From Kitasatospora setae KM-6054 (GTDB lineage: Bacteria > Actinomycetota > Actinomycetes > Streptomycetales > Streptomycetaceae), in NCBI RefSeq assembly GCF_000269985.1, contig NC_016109.1, positions 8,397,001 through 8,461,000 on the forward strand: a stretch of 64,000 bases of DNA, written 5' to 3'. The notes below the pieces were generated by a model. That model was given only the letters and a program-made list of their open reading frames with translations, made no database searches and was not told the DNA's origin. Both the position numbers and the translations under genes were made by a program. Shown piece by piece: positions 51,725 through 60,743 of this stretch. Positions within the stretch are counted from its first letter, which is position 1. The number at the start of each line of letters is the position of its first letter.

Positions 51725-53013
51725 CCGCCCTCGCCCCCGAGCAGTCCGAGCAGCCCGAGCGGCCCGAGCGGCCGGGGGAACCGGGGGAGCCCGCGCGGCC
51801 TACCGGCCCCGGCACCGGCCTCGCGGACCTCGGCCGCGGCTACCTCGGCCGGCTCCGGGCCGGCGAACTCGGCTCGCTGCCCGCCGTCGCCGGCCTGGTC
51901 GTGCTGTGCGCGCTCTTCGCGCTGCTCCGCCCGGTCTTCCTGTCCGACCTCAACTTCGCCAACCTGCTCACCCAGAGCGCCGGCAGCATCGCCATCGCCA
52001 TGGGCCTGGTCTTCGTCCTGCTGCTCGGCGAGATCGACCTGTCGGCCGGCTACGCCAGCGGCGTCTGCGCCGCCGTGCTGGCCGTCCTGCTGACCGACCA
52101 CGGCTGGCCCTGGTACGCCGCGGTGGCCGCCGCCGTGCTGACCGGAGCCGTCATCGGCCTGCTGCTGGGCTTCCTGGTCGCCAAGGTCGGCATCCCGTCC
52201 TTCGTGGTGACGCTGGCCGCGTTCCTCGGCTTCCAGGGCGTCGTGCTGATCCTGCTGAAGGAGGGCACGAACGTCTCGGTCAAGGACCCGACCGTGCTGG
52301 CGATCGCCAACGACAACCTCAGCCCCCTCCTGGGCTGGCTGCTGCTGGCCGGCTGCGTGCTCGGCCACGCCGCCCTCCAGCTGCGCCGCGGCCGCGACCG
52401 GGCCCGCCGCGGCCTGGCCGGGACGCCGCCGCTGCTGCTCGCCGCCCGGATCGGCGCCGTCACGCTGATCGGCGCCGTCGCCGTCGGCCTGCTCAACCAG
52501 GAGCGCAGCCGCAACGTCCTGGTCAGCTCGCTCAAGGGCGTGCCGCTGGTGGTGCCGGTGATCGGCGCCCTGCTGCTGCTCGGCACGTTCACCCTGCGGC
52601 GGACCCGCTTCGGCCTGCACGTGTACGCCGTCGGCGGCAGCCCCGAGGCCGCCCGCCGGGCCGGCATCAACGTGGCCTCCATCCGGATCGCCGCCTTCGT
52701 GATCTGCTCCTGCCTGGCCGCCGTCGGCGGCGTCATCGCCGCCTCCCGGGGCAACTCCGTCGACCCCAACACCGGTGGCAGCAACGTCCTGCTGCTCGCC
52801 GTCGGCAGCGCCGTGATCGGCGGCACCAGCCTGTTCGGCGGCCGCGGCCGGATGGTCGACGCGGTGCTCGGCGGCCTGGTCGTCGCGGTGATCCAGAACG
52901 GGATGGGACTGATGGGGTACAGCTCGGGCGTCAAGTACGCTGTCACGGGATCGGTTCTGCTGGTGGCCGCCGGTGTGGACGCCATGTCCCGCCGCCGCAC
53001 CGCCCGACGATGA
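51721..53013 (+). CDS. xylH: Xylose ABC transporter permease
   Basis: A 430-residue membrane protein of the CUT2 permease family with about ten helices. It has a Glu/Pro-rich N-terminal tail (EQSEQPERPERPGEPGEP), then LTQSAGSIAIAMGLVFVLLLGEIDLSAG and VVIGGTSLFGGRG-type signatures, here AVIGGTSLFGGRGRM. ATG 51721 overlaps the xylG stop (ATGA) and has AGGGAG upstream. Works with xylF and xylG to import xylose. Confidence 0.93.
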   Translation: MTALAPEQSEQPERPERPGEPGEPARPTGPGTGLADLGRGYLGRLRAGELGSLPAVAGLVVLCALFALLRPVFLSDLNFANLLTQSAGSIAIAMGLVFVLLLGEIDLSAGYASGVCAAVLAVLLTDHGWPWYAAVAAAVLTGAVIGLLLGFLVAKVGIPSFVVTLAAFLGFQGVVLILLKEGTNVSVKDPTVLAIANDNLSPLLGWLLLAGCVLGHAALQLRRGRDRARRGLAGTPPLLLAARIGAVTLIGAVAVGLLNQERSRNVLVSSLKGVPLVVPVIGALLLLGTFTLRRTRFGLHVYAVGGSPEAARRAGINVASIRIAAFVICSCLAAVGGVIAASRGNSVDPNTGGSNVLLLAVGSAVIGGTSLFGGRGRMVDAVLGGLVVAVIQNGMGLMGYSSGVKYAVTGSVLLVAAGVDAMSRRRTARR

Positions 53014-53025
53014 GGGTCACCCGCG

Positions 53026-54249
53026 ATGAGAGCCGGTCCTTCCCAGGAAGAGGTCCGCCAGCACAACCTGGGCGCGCTGCTGCGCCACGTCCACCACGAG
53101 GGGCCCACCTCGCGCGCCGTCCTGGCCGCCGGGCTGGGCCTCAACCGCAGCACCATCCTCGGCCTGGCCGGCGACCTGGCGGCCGCCGGCCTGGTCCGCG
53201 AGGAGGCGCCGCAGGAGACCGGCCGGGCCGGACGGCCCTCCCTGGTCGTCCGCCCCGAACCCGCCCGGGCGCACGTCCTCGCGATGGACGTCGGCGTGGA
53301 ACGGCTGTCCGCCGCCCTGGTCGGGCTCGGCGGCGCCTTCCTGGACCGCCGCGAACACCGCTGGCCCGCCGGGCAGCCGCAGGACCCCGCGCGGGTGGCC
53401 GACCTGCTCGCCGGGTTCGCCCGCGACCTGCTCGCCCGCCGGCCCCCCGGCGGCACCTGGGTCGGCGCGGCCGCGGCCGTCCGCGGCCTCGTCCGCCACC
53501 CCGACGGCCTGGTCGGCCTCACCCCCAACACCGGCTGGAAGGACGTCGACCTCGCCGGGGCGCTCACCGACCGGCTCCGCCGGCACCTGCCCGACCTGCC
53601 CGACCTGCCCGTCCTGGTCGCCAACGAGGCCAACCTCGGCGCGCTCGCCGAGCACCGCCGCGGCGTCGGCCGGGGCAGCCGCAACCTCGTCTACCTGCAC
53701 GGCGAGATCGGCATCGGCGCCGGGGTGATCAGCGCCGGCGAACTGCTGCGCGGCGCCCGCGGGTACGCCGGCGAGATCGGCCACCTGACCGTCAACCCGC
53801 ACCGGGGGCGGCCCTGCGGCTGCGGCGCCCGCGGCTGCCTGGAGGCCGAGGCCGGCGAACGGGCCCTGCTGGAGGCCGCCGGCCGGGACGGCACCGGAGC
53901 CGAGGCCGTCCGCTCCGTCGTCGCCGCCGCCGACCTCGGGGACGTCACCGCGCGCGCCGCCCTGCACCGGGTCGGCGACTGGCTCGGCATCGGCATCGCC
54001 AACCTGGCCAACCTCCTCGACCCCGACCTGGTCGTCCTCGGCGGCACCCTGCGGGACGTCTACCTCGGCTCCGCCGCCCAGGTGCGCAGCCGGATCAACA
54101 CCAACGCCCTCGCCGCCGTCCGGGAGGGGCTGCGCCTGCGGGTCGGCGCACTCGGCGACGACACCGTGCTGATCGGCGCCGCCGAACTGGCCTTCGCCGA
54201 CCTGCTCGCCCGGCCGCTGGAGACGCTCGCCCGGCTCTCCGGACGGTAG
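53026..54249 (+). CDS. ROK-family transcriptional regulator (Rok7B7/XylR type)
   Basis: A 407-residue ROK protein. The N-terminal winged helix (EVRQHNLGALLRHVHHEGPTSRAVLAA, LNRSTILGLAGDL) precedes a sugar-kinase fold with EIGIGAGVISAGELLRGARGYAGEIGHLTVNP, and the zinc motif CGCGARGCLEAEAG. It lies 12 bases behind xylH, probably cotranscribed. In S. coelicolor the homologous rok7B7 neighbours xylFGH and affects xylose transport, carbon catabolite control and antibiotic production. It likely binds the inverted repeat upstream of xylF. Ends in a bidirectional hairpin. Confidence 0.9.
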   Translation: MRAGPSQEEVRQHNLGALLRHVHHEGPTSRAVLAAGLGLNRSTILGLAGDLAAAGLVREEAPQETGRAGRPSLVVRPEPARAHVLAMDVGVERLSAALVGLGGAFLDRREHRWPAGQPQDPARVADLLAGFARDLLARRPPGGTWVGAAAAVRGLVRHPDGLVGLTPNTGWKDVDLAGALTDRLRRHLPDLPDLPVLVANEANLGALAEHRRGVGRGSRNLVYLHGEIGIGAGVISAGELLRGARGYAGEIGHLTVNPHRGRPCGCGARGCLEAEAGERALLEAAGRDGTGAEAVRSVVAAADLGDVTARAALHRVGDWLGIGIANLANLLDPDLVVLGGTLRDVYLGSAAQVRSRINTNALAAVREGLRLRVGALGDDTVLIGAAELAFADLLARPLETLARLSGR

Positions 54250-54261
54250 CCGCCGCGCGGA

Positions 54262-54289
54262 CGGGCCCCGGCCGGGTGGCCGGGGCCCG
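54262..54289. terminator. Bidirectional hairpin between the ROK and GH62 genes
   Basis: Perfect 12-base arms CGGGCCCCGGCC and GGCCGGGGCCCG with a GGGT tetraloop, between convergent stop codons. Confidence 0.85.
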
Positions 54290-54310
54290 CCGTCGCGGTG
54301 TCGGAGCGGG

Positions 54311-55741
54311 TCAGTGCTGCAGGGTCAGCACGCCCGGGCGCCAGGGCAGTTGGTCGTAGCTGCCGGTCGCGGTCGGCGACTTGCCCTGGTAGAGCAGCTG
54401 GAGGTTGCAGGGGTCGATGGTCATGGTCTGGTCGGGGTTGTTGCGGACCAGGTCGCCGTGGCTGATGTCGTTGGTCCAGCCCGCGCCGCTGTTGGCCTTG
54501 CCCGCGAAGGGGTTGGCCTCGGTGGCGGCCTGCGGGGTCCAGGAGCCGTTCAGGCTGGTGGCGGTGAAGGAGCGGAAGTAGCGCTGCTCGGTCGCGCCCC
54601 GGGCCTCGACGATCATCAGGTACTGGTTCTGGCCCTTGACCTTGTAGACCTGCGGGGCCTCGAACAGGTTGGCCGCGGTGTCGGTCATCACCGTGGTGTA
54701 CGAGGAGCCGAAGCTCCCCGGGAAGTTGCCGATCGGCATGCTCGCCCGGTAGATGCTGCCGTTGTCACCCGCGAAGAACAGGTACATGTTCTGGTCGTCG
54801 GCGATCAGCGTCTGGTCGATCGGCCCGGTGCCGGAGTTCGGGATGCTGCCGGTGAACAGCGGCTGCGGCGCGGACCAGCCGTTGGGGTTGGTCGGGTCGC
54901 TGGAGGTGCGGTAGATGAACGGCCAGGCGCCCCACTGGTAGGCCAGGATCCAGACGTTCTTCGGCGCGAAGTAGAACAGCGTCGGCGCGACCGCGGACTG
55001 GCCCATCCCGGTCTGGGCGGCCGAGGCCATGTCGGACCAGTCGGTGAACGGCGCGAACGCCATCGAGCCGTACGAGGACCCGTTCACGTTCGAGGCGTAC
55101 ACCAGGTGCTTGCCGTTGTAGACGACGTCGGTGAAGTCCTTCACCGCCGCCCAGCCGTTGGCCGGCTGCGCCAGCGCGCCGGTGGAGCTCCACCGGTAGG
55201 TCGACGGGAGCGGGCAGCTGGTGCCGGTCGGCGGGGGCGTGGTCGGGGTGGTGCCGGTCAGGCCGGTCCACTGCTGGTTGGCCCGGCCGTTGCAGGTCCA
55301 CAGCTCCACGGCGGTGCCGTTGGCGGTGGCGCCGCCGGTGACGTCCAGGCAGAGGCCGGACGCGACGCCGACGACCGTGCCGTCGGCGTTCACCCGCCAC
55401 TGCTGGTTCGCGCCGCCGCTGCACGCCCAGATCTGCACCCGGGTGCCGGCGGTGGCGTTGGTGGGGACGTCCAGGCACTTGGTGCCGTAGACGGTCAGCT
55501 GGTTGGCGGAGGTCAGCGTCCACTGCTGGTTGGTGCCGTTCCAGCAGTCGTAGACCTGCAGCAGCGCGCCGTCGCTCTGGCTGCCGCCCGCCACGTCCAG
55601 GCAGCGGCCGGCGGAGGCGCTCTTCAGCGCGCCGGTGCTAGCCGCCTGGGCGGCGGGGCCGGCGACCAGCAGCGCGGCGAGCGCGGCCGCGGTCGCGACC
55701 AGCGCGGACAGCTGCCGGCGGCTCGGATTTCGGCTGTGCAC
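54311..55741 (-). CDS. Secreted GH62 alpha-L-arabinofuranosidase with ricin-type (CBM13) domain
   Basis: A 476-residue secreted enzyme. Signal peptide about 1-33 (ending AAQAAST), ricin-B trefoil about 35-160 with three QQW repeats and GRCLDVAGG/TKCLDVP/GLCLDVTGG units, a Thr-Pro linker, and GH62 from about 175 to the end (RWSSTGALAQPANGWAAVKDFTDVVYNGKHLVYAS, LFEAPQVYKVKGQNQYLMIVEARG). It removes arabinose from xylan backbones. GAGGAGA five bases before GTG 55741 fixes the start. Upstream in the same frame lies a Pro-Ser-Thr-coding repeat, but no start or stop supports a longer protein. Confidence 0.92.
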   Translation of the reverse strand: MHSRNPSRRQLSALVATAAALAALLVAGPAAQAASTGALKSASAGRCLDVAGGSQSDGALLQVYDCWNGTNQQWTLTSANQLTVYGTKCLDVPTNATAGTRVQIWACSGGANQQWRVNADGTVVGVASGLCLDVTGGATANGTAVELWTCNGRANQQWTGLTGTTPTTPPPTGTSCPLPSTYRWSSTGALAQPANGWAAVKDFTDVVYNGKHLVYASNVNGSSYGSMAFAPFTDWSDMASAAQTGMGQSAVAPTLFYFAPKNVWILAYQWGAWPFIYRTSSDPTNPNGWSAPQPLFTGSIPNSGTGPIDQTLIADDQNMYLFFAGDNGSIYRASMPIGNFPGSFGSSYTTVMTDTAANLFEAPQVYKVKGQNQYLMIVEARGATEQRYFRSFTATSLNGSWTPQAATEANPFAGKANSGAGWTNDISHGDLVRNNPDQTMTIDPCNLQLLYQGKSPTATGSYDQLPWRPGVLTLQH

Positions 55742-55760
55742 GGGGTTCTCCTCGGGGGTG

Positions 55761-55792
55761 GGGGAGGGGGTCGGGGAGGGGGTCGGGGAGGG
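55761..55792 (-). repeat. 12-bp G-rich tandem repeat upstream of the GH62 gene
   Basis: About 2.7 copies of GGGGAGGGGGTC on the plus strand, between the GH62 start and the hairpin ending the GH10 gene. Read in the GH62 frame it encodes a PSPT series. Confidence 0.85.
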
Positions 55793-55824
55793 ACCGCGCC
55801 CGGCGCGGGGGCCGGGCGCGGTCC
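55791..55824 (-). terminator. Hairpin after the GH10-CBM13 gene
   Basis: Perfect 13-base arms (55791-55803 and 55812-55824) with an eight-base loop, directly after the GH10 stop at 55828. Partial read-through into GH62 may be expected because no other promoter is evident between them. Confidence 0.75.
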
Positions 55825-55827
55825 GGG

Positions 55828-57318
55828 TCACTTGAAGGTCCAGTGCTGGTTGGCGCCGCCGTTGGAGTCCCAGACCTGGACGGGCGCGCCGTTGCCGTTC
55901 TGGCCGCCGGGGATCTCCAGGGCGCGGCCGCTGGCCGCGTTGAGCAGGGTGTAGGAGCCGTCGGCGTTGCGGCTGGCCCGCCAGTGCTGGTTGGCCGCGC
56001 CGCCGTTGGCGTCCCAGACCTGGAGCCTGGTCCCGTTGCCGGTCTGGCCGCTCGGCTCGTCCAGCACCCGGCCGCTGGCGAGGTTGGTCAGGGTGTAGCT
56101 GCCGTCGCTGTCCTGGGTGGCCCGCCACTGCTGGTTGGCGGCGGTGCCGTTGGCGTCCCAGACCTGGAGCTGGGTGCCGTTGCCGGTCTGCCCGGCGGGC
56201 TCGTCGAGGACCCGTCCGGCCGCCACGTCGGTGAGCGTGTACACGGTGCCGGAGACGATGCCCCCGCCGGGCGTGCCGCCGCCGGGCGTGCCGGCGGCGT
56301 TGTTCAGGGCGTTGAGCACCGAGGTGTACGCGGCCTTCTTGTTGCCGTTGTTGTCGAACAGCAGCGGGTTCTCGCCGGTGCGCCAGGAGTCGCTGTCGCG
56401 GATGCCCCAGACCGTGATGCCGGTGCAGCGGGCGACGTCGAGGCAGGCCTGGACCGCGCCGGCGTACGCGGCGGGGGCGGCCTGGGCGATGTCGAGCTCG
56501 GTGAGCTGGACGTCGACGCCGAGCGCGGCGAAGTTCGCCAGCGTGGTGCGGAAGCTCGCGGGCGCGCCGCCGCTGCCGAAGTGGCTCTGGAAGCCGACGC
56601 AGTCGATCGGCACGCCGCGGGACTTGAAGTCCTTGACCATGCTGTAGACGCCCTGCGTCTTGGCGGCCGACCAGTCCTCGATGCTGTAGTCGTTGTAGCA
56701 GAGCTTGGCGGCCGGATCGACGTTCCGCGCGGTGCGGAACGCCTGCTCGATGAAGCCGTCGCCCAGCAGGTTCTGGAACACCGAGGGGCGGTGCCGGCCG
56801 CTGCCGTCGTCGGCGAACGCCTCGTTGACCACGTCCCAGGCGTAGATCTTGCCCTTGTAGTGGGACATCTCCTGGGTGATGTGGTTGTCCAGCACGCCGC
56901 GCAGGGTGGCGGCGTCGCCGATCGAGCCGACCCAGCCCGGCAGTTGGGAGTGCCAGACCAGGGTGTGGCCGCGCATCCGCTGGCCGTGCGCGGCGGCGTG
57001 GTTGACGATCGAGTCGCCGGGGCCGAAGTTGAACGAGCCCCGGGCGGGCTCGACGGTGTCCCACTTCATCTCGTTCTCCGGGGTGATCATGGTGAATTCC
57101 CGGTCGAGGACGGTGGCGTAGGTCGAGTCGCCGAGGCGGCCGGAGGCGGCCGCGGTGCCGAAGTAGCGGTTGCCGCCGGCCGCCGCGGCGCCGAGCGTGG
57201 CCGCTCCGGCGGCCTGGGCGGCGGGGCCGGCGGTGAGGACGGCGACCAGGCCGGCCGCCGTGCAGACGGCCGGGGTCAGGGCCTTGTGGAACCGGGTCTT
57301 CCGTGGGAGTCGGGGCAT
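55828..57318 (-). CDS. Secreted GH10 endo-1,4-beta-xylanase with ricin-type (CBM13) domain
   Basis: A 496-residue secreted xylanase. Signal peptide about 1-37, GH10 barrel about 40-340 with MITPENEMKWDTVEP, RGHTLVWHSQLPGW, WDVVNEAF (acid/base Glu) and TELDIA (nucleophile Glu). A short TPGGGTPGGG linker leads to a three-repeat ricin-type lectin domain (QQWRA, QHWRA, QHWTF). It cuts the xylan backbone. AAGGAGA ten bases before ATG supports the start. A LacI box lies about 180 bases upstream, linking it to the local repressor. Confidence 0.95.
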   Translation of the reverse strand: MPRLPRKTRFHKALTPAVCTAAGLVAVLTAGPAAQAAGAATLGAAAAGGNRYFGTAAASGRLGDSTYATVLDREFTMITPENEMKWDTVEPARGSFNFGPGDSIVNHAAAHGQRMRGHTLVWHSQLPGWVGSIGDAATLRGVLDNHITQEMSHYKGKIYAWDVVNEAFADDGSGRHRPSVFQNLLGDGFIEQAFRTARNVDPAAKLCYNDYSIEDWSAAKTQGVYSMVKDFKSRGVPIDCVGFQSHFGSGGAPASFRTTLANFAALGVDVQLTELDIAQAAPAAYAGAVQACLDVARCTGITVWGIRDSDSWRTGENPLLFDNNGNKKAAYTSVLNALNNAAGTPGGGTPGGGIVSGTVYTLTDVAAGRVLDEPAGQTGNGTQLQVWDANGTAANQQWRATQDSDGSYTLTNLASGRVLDEPSGQTGNGTRLQVWDANGGAANQHWRASRNADGSYTLLNAASGRALEIPGGQNGNGAPVQVWDSNGGANQHWTFK

Positions 57319-57857
57319 GACGGATCGTTCTCCTTGGGTGGGGGAGGAGAGTGCGCGCCGGGGAGGCCGGGAGCCTCCGGCCGGCGGTCGTGCGGGGCGG
57401 CGCCCCGCCGGGCCGTTCCCGCCCGGCGGGGCGCGTGGGGCGTGGTGCGGGAGAGGCGGTCGGTCGAGGGAAGGGTGGGCGCCGGGCCCTCGATCATGCT
57501 GTTAGCGCTAACAATTCGGCGTGCGGGACACCGGCCTCTCCGGGGTCGCCCCGGTGAAATGTGGACCAGGCGTTACCTGTTGTCAATACTCCGCGCAGCG
57601 GCCGCCCGGAGCCGCCGGCCCGGCCCGCGATCCGCCCGGCCTGCAACTTTCACCGCCGCCGACCCACGCCGACCCGCGCCGACCCGCGCTTCCGGCCGGC
57701 GGAACCGCAGGTCGGAGGGGTGCCCCGCCCCGGCCAACCCGGCTGTCCGGCAAGGGGGTCGGCGACAGCGCAGGCGCGCGGCGGGTACCATCGGTGTCTC
57801 ATCCGTGGTGGCGCCGGACCCCCGCATGCCGTTGGCACTCCCGACGGAGAGGCTCCC
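57319..57857. promoter_or_regulatory. Divergent control region between GH10-CBM13 and the acetylxylan esterase
   Basis: 539 bases without a convincing gene. It contains the LacI box (57500-57513), an AT-richer patch near 57555-57595 (GTTACCTGTTGTCAATACT) that may hold a promoter for one side, and TACCAT (57785-57790) ahead of the esterase. Start sites cannot be fixed by eye. Confidence 0.5.
57500..57513. promoter_or_regulatory. LacI box upstream of the GH10-CBM13 gene
   Basis: Perfect 14-base palindrome TGTTAGCGCTAACA, sharing the core found at 44625-44640 and 49220-49235. Confidence 0.8.
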
Positions 57858-59198
57858 ATGCCCCGAATCCACTCGTCCGCGTCCAGACTGCTCGGCGTCC
57901 TCGCCGTGCTCGCCCTCGCGCTCGGCCTGAACCTCCAGGCGGCGCCCCGGGCCGGCGCGGCCTCGCTGACCCAGGTCACGAACTTCGGCACCAACCCGAC
58001 CGGCCTGCTGATGCACCTGTACGTGCCGGCCTCGGTCAGGCCCGACCCGCCGATCCTGCTCGCCCTGCACGGCTGCCAGGGCAGCGGCCCCTACCTGTAC
58101 TCCAGCACCGACTTCGGCCGGCTCGCCGACCAGTACGGCTTCCTGGTGGTCTACCCGTCGACCAGCCCGGCCGGCAGCTGCTGGGACGTCTCCTCCGACC
58201 AGGCGCTGACCCGCGGCGGCGGCAGCGACCCGGTCGGGCTGATGTCGATGGTGACCTACGCCGAGCAGCACTACGGCGGCAACCCGAACGCGGTGTACGT
58301 CACCGGCGAGTCCTCCGGCGGCATGATGACCAACGTGATGCTCGCCGACTACCCGGACGTCTTCAAGGCCGGCGCGGCGTTCATGGGCGTGCCCTACCAC
58401 TGCTTCGCCACCGGCACGGTGCGCGGCTGGAACTCCGCCTGCGCGCAGGGCCAGGTCTCGATGACCGCGCAGCAGTGGGGCGCCCTGGCGCGCGGCGCCT
58501 ACCCCGGCTACACCGGCCCGCGCCCCCGGGTGCAGCTGTGGCACGGCACCGCCGACACCATCCTCAGCCACCACGACCTCGGCGAGGAGGTCAAGCAGTG
58601 GACCGATGTCCTCGGCGTCGGCCAGACGCCGTCGTCCGCCGACACCCCCGCCGCCAACTGGAACCGCACCCGCTACGCCGACGCCGCGGGCACCGTCCGG
58701 GTCGAGGCGTACAGCATCGTCGGGGCCGGGCACGAACTGCCGGTCCAGGGCGCCGGGATGGCCGCCAACGCGGTCCACTTCATGGGCCTGGACGCCGCCC
58801 CCGCCCCCGCCGGCGGCCCGCTGCGCGCGGTCGCGGCCGGCAAGTGCCTGACCGACCCGGGCAGCGCGGCGGGCAGCCAGCAGCAGATCGCCGGCTGCAC
58901 CGGCGCCGCCGGCCAGACCTGGACCCGCACCGCCGACGGCCGGCTGACCGTGACCGTCGGCGGCGCCACCCGGTGCCTGGACGCCAGCGCCAAGGGCACC
59001 GCCAACGGCACCAAGGTGATCACCTGGTCCTGCAACGGCCAGCCCAACCAGCAGTGGCAGGTCAACGCGGACGGCACCGTCACCGGCGTGCAGTCGGGGC
59101 TCTGCCTGGACGTGGCCGGGCTGGGCACCGCCGACGGCACGCCCGTCCAGCTGTGGGGCTGCAGCGGCGGCACGAACCAGCAGTGGAAGCTGGGCTGA
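57858..59198 (+). CDS. Secreted CE1/PHB-depolymerase-type acetylxylan esterase with ricin-type domain
   Basis: A 446-residue secreted esterase that removes acetyl groups from xylan. Signal peptide about 1-35; esterase domain about 38-315 with ALHGCQGSG (oxyanion region), TGESSGGMMTNV (nucleophile Ser), WHGTADTI (acid) and GAGHELP (His). A ricin-type trefoil (about 318-446) has three QTW/QQW repeats. GGAGAGG five bases before ATG 57858 supports the start. It is convergent with the second GH10 gene and divergent from the first, completing a debranching set. Confidence 0.92.
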   Translation: MPRIHSSASRLLGVLAVLALALGLNLQAAPRAGAASLTQVTNFGTNPTGLLMHLYVPASVRPDPPILLALHGCQGSGPYLYSSTDFGRLADQYGFLVVYPSTSPAGSCWDVSSDQALTRGGGSDPVGLMSMVTYAEQHYGGNPNAVYVTGESSGGMMTNVMLADYPDVFKAGAAFMGVPYHCFATGTVRGWNSACAQGQVSMTAQQWGALARGAYPGYTGPRPRVQLWHGTADTILSHHDLGEEVKQWTDVLGVGQTPSSADTPAANWNRTRYADAAGTVRVEAYSIVGAGHELPVQGAGMAANAVHFMGLDAAPAPAGGPLRAVAAGKCLTDPGSAAGSQQQIAGCTGAAGQTWTRTADGRLTVTVGGATRCLDASAKGTANGTKVITWSCNGQPNQQWQVNADGTVTGVQSGLCLDVAGLGTADGTPVQLWGCSGGTNQQWKLG

Positions 59199-59205
59199 CG
59201 GCGAA

Positions 59206-59254
59206 GCCGGCCCGCGGCGGCTCCCCGTGGGGGTGGGAGCTGCCGCGGGCCGGC
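59206..59254. terminator. Bidirectional hairpin between the esterase and GH10 genes
   Basis: Twenty-base arms (59206-59225 and 59235-59254) with one mismatch and a nine-base loop, between convergent stops. Confidence 0.85.
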
Positions 59255-59267
59255 CGTCCTGGGGGTG

Positions 59268-60434
59268 CTACTTCCTGCCGCCGCCGTGCCTGGCGTCGCC
59301 CGCGGCGAGGGCGAGGTCCTGCCGCAGGGTGAAGTAGGCGGGCTTCGGCCGCATGTTGACGTCGTAGAGCAGGCCGTAGCCGGTGCCGGCGAAGGTGCCG
59401 GGGATCCACGAGTCGCCGTCGTACACGCCCCACGCGGTGAACGAGACGCAGGCGTCGACGAGCTGGCAGGCCGTCAGCATCTGGGAGAACTCGTACGGCT
59501 GGGCGAACGCGGCGAGCTGGCTGGTCGGCACCTGGTCGGTGGCGTTGTCGACGAAGGTGCGCACGTCGGCCTCGGTGACGGCGACCTTCAGGCCGAGGTC
59601 GGCGTACGCCTGGAGGTCGGCCTGGAAGCGCTGCCCGTCGAAGCCGTACTGGGTGTCGAGGTGGCCCTGCTCGCCGATGCCGTCGACCGGCACGCCCTGG
59701 GCGACCAGCTTGCCGAAGAAGTCGTGCACGGCCTGGAACTTGGCGTTGCTGCCGTCCTGGCCGGCGATGTTGTAGTCGTTGTAGAAGAGCAGGGCCTTCG
59801 GGTCGGCCTGGTGGGCCCAGCGGAAGACGTCGGCGACGACGCCCTCGCCGAGGTTCCTGATCCAGAAGTCGTCGCCGTTGAGGCCGTTGGGCAGCGGGTT
59901 CGGGTCCCAGGCGTTGGCGAAGACCTCGTTGGCGACGTCCCACTGCCAGATCCTGCCCCGGAAGTGCGTGACCTCGTCGGTGACGTGCTTGCGCAGGATC
60001 TCGCGCAGCTGGTCCTTGCTGATGCCGCCGTCGGCCACGCCACCGGTCAGCCAGGACGGCAGCTGGTTGTGCCAGAGCAGGGTGTGGCCGCGGACCTGCT
60101 GGCCGTGCTCCCCGGCGAACGCCACCAGCCGGTCGGCGGCGGCCCAGTCGTAGCTGCCGCGGGTCGGCTCCACCGACTCCCACTTCATCGCGTTCTCCGG
60201 CGTCACGACGGAGAACTGGCCGGCGACCAGGTCGGTGTACGGCTGGTCGCTGCCCAGGTGGGCGTCGTCGACGGCGGTGCCGATGCCCAGCTTCTGCCGG
60301 TCGCCGAGGGCGCGCAGCGAGTCGGCGGCGGGGGCCGGCTTCTTCTCCGGGGCGGCCGCGGCGACGGCGGACGGGACGAGCGGGAGGACGACGGCCGCGG
60401 CGGCGGCCGCCACGAGCGTACGGCGAAGCTTCAC
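59268..60434 (-). CDS. Secreted GH10 endo-1,4-beta-xylanase, single domain
   Basis: A 388-residue secreted xylanase without a binding module. Signal peptide about 1-28; GH10 signatures VVTPENAMKWESVEP, RGHTLLWHNQLPSW, WDVANEVF (acid/base Glu; Ala replaces the usual second Val) and VTEADVR (nucleophile Glu, Ala replacing the usual Leu). The DVANEVF/TEADVR pattern marks a separate GH10 branch from the CBM13-linked enzyme. GAGGAG six bases before GTG 60434 fixes the start. Its promoter and two inverted repeats lie immediately upstream. Confidence 0.93.
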   Translation of the reverse strand: MKLRRTLVAAAAAAVVLPLVPSAVAAAAPEKKPAPAADSLRALGDRQKLGIGTAVDDAHLGSDQPYTDLVAGQFSVVTPENAMKWESVEPTRGSYDWAAADRLVAFAGEHGQQVRGHTLLWHNQLPSWLTGGVADGGISKDQLREILRKHVTDEVTHFRGRIWQWDVANEVFANAWDPNPLPNGLNGDDFWIRNLGEGVVADVFRWAHQADPKALLFYNDYNIAGQDGSNAKFQAVHDFFGKLVAQGVPVDGIGEQGHLDTQYGFDGQRFQADLQAYADLGLKVAVTEADVRTFVDNATDQVPTSQLAAFAQPYEFSQMLTACQLVDACVSFTAWGVYDGDSWIPGTFAGTGYGLLYDVNMRPKPAYFTLRQDLALAAGDARHGGGRK

Positions 60435-60743
60435 AACGAACTCCTCGGAGTCACGGGAAGAGAATCAGGCTCGAAAGTTTCGGAATTGTTTCGAACAATC
60501 AAGAAGCTAGCCAGCCGAATCCACTCCAGTCAATGGCCGTGCAGCGCGCGGAAGTTGCCGGAGGGTGAAAGAACGGCCCTGGCCAGCAGCTCTGCGCGGT
60601 CGGCCGAAGTTTCCGGCGGATCACCGGAAGTTTTCATTGACGTCACCCGGGAACGCCGCCTAGTGTCCACCTCGGCCCGCCGCCGCAAAGCCGTCTGCCC
60701 GCCGCACCGGGCCGGTGCGGCGGGCAGACGGGCGGGGCGCGGT
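60435..60743 (-). promoter_or_regulatory. Control region of the single-domain GH10 gene and tail of GH9
   Basis: 309 bases, AT-richer. It holds the GH10 promoter and operators plus further GAAGTTTCCGG and GGAAGTTTTC elements (60604-60635) and CGGAAGTTGCCGG (near 60550). No gene seen. Confidence 0.65.
60472..60533 (-). promoter_or_regulatory. GH10 promoter with two inverted-repeat operators
   Basis: On the minus strand TTGACT (60533-60528), 18 bases, TAGCTT (60509-60504). Just downstream, over the expected start of transcription, lie TTGTT-TCG-AACAA (60487-60499) and CGAAA-G-TTTCG (60472-60482). This is a classical repressor layout; CGAAA-N-TTTCG-type repeats are known upstream of streptomycete xylanase genes. 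Confidence 0.7.
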
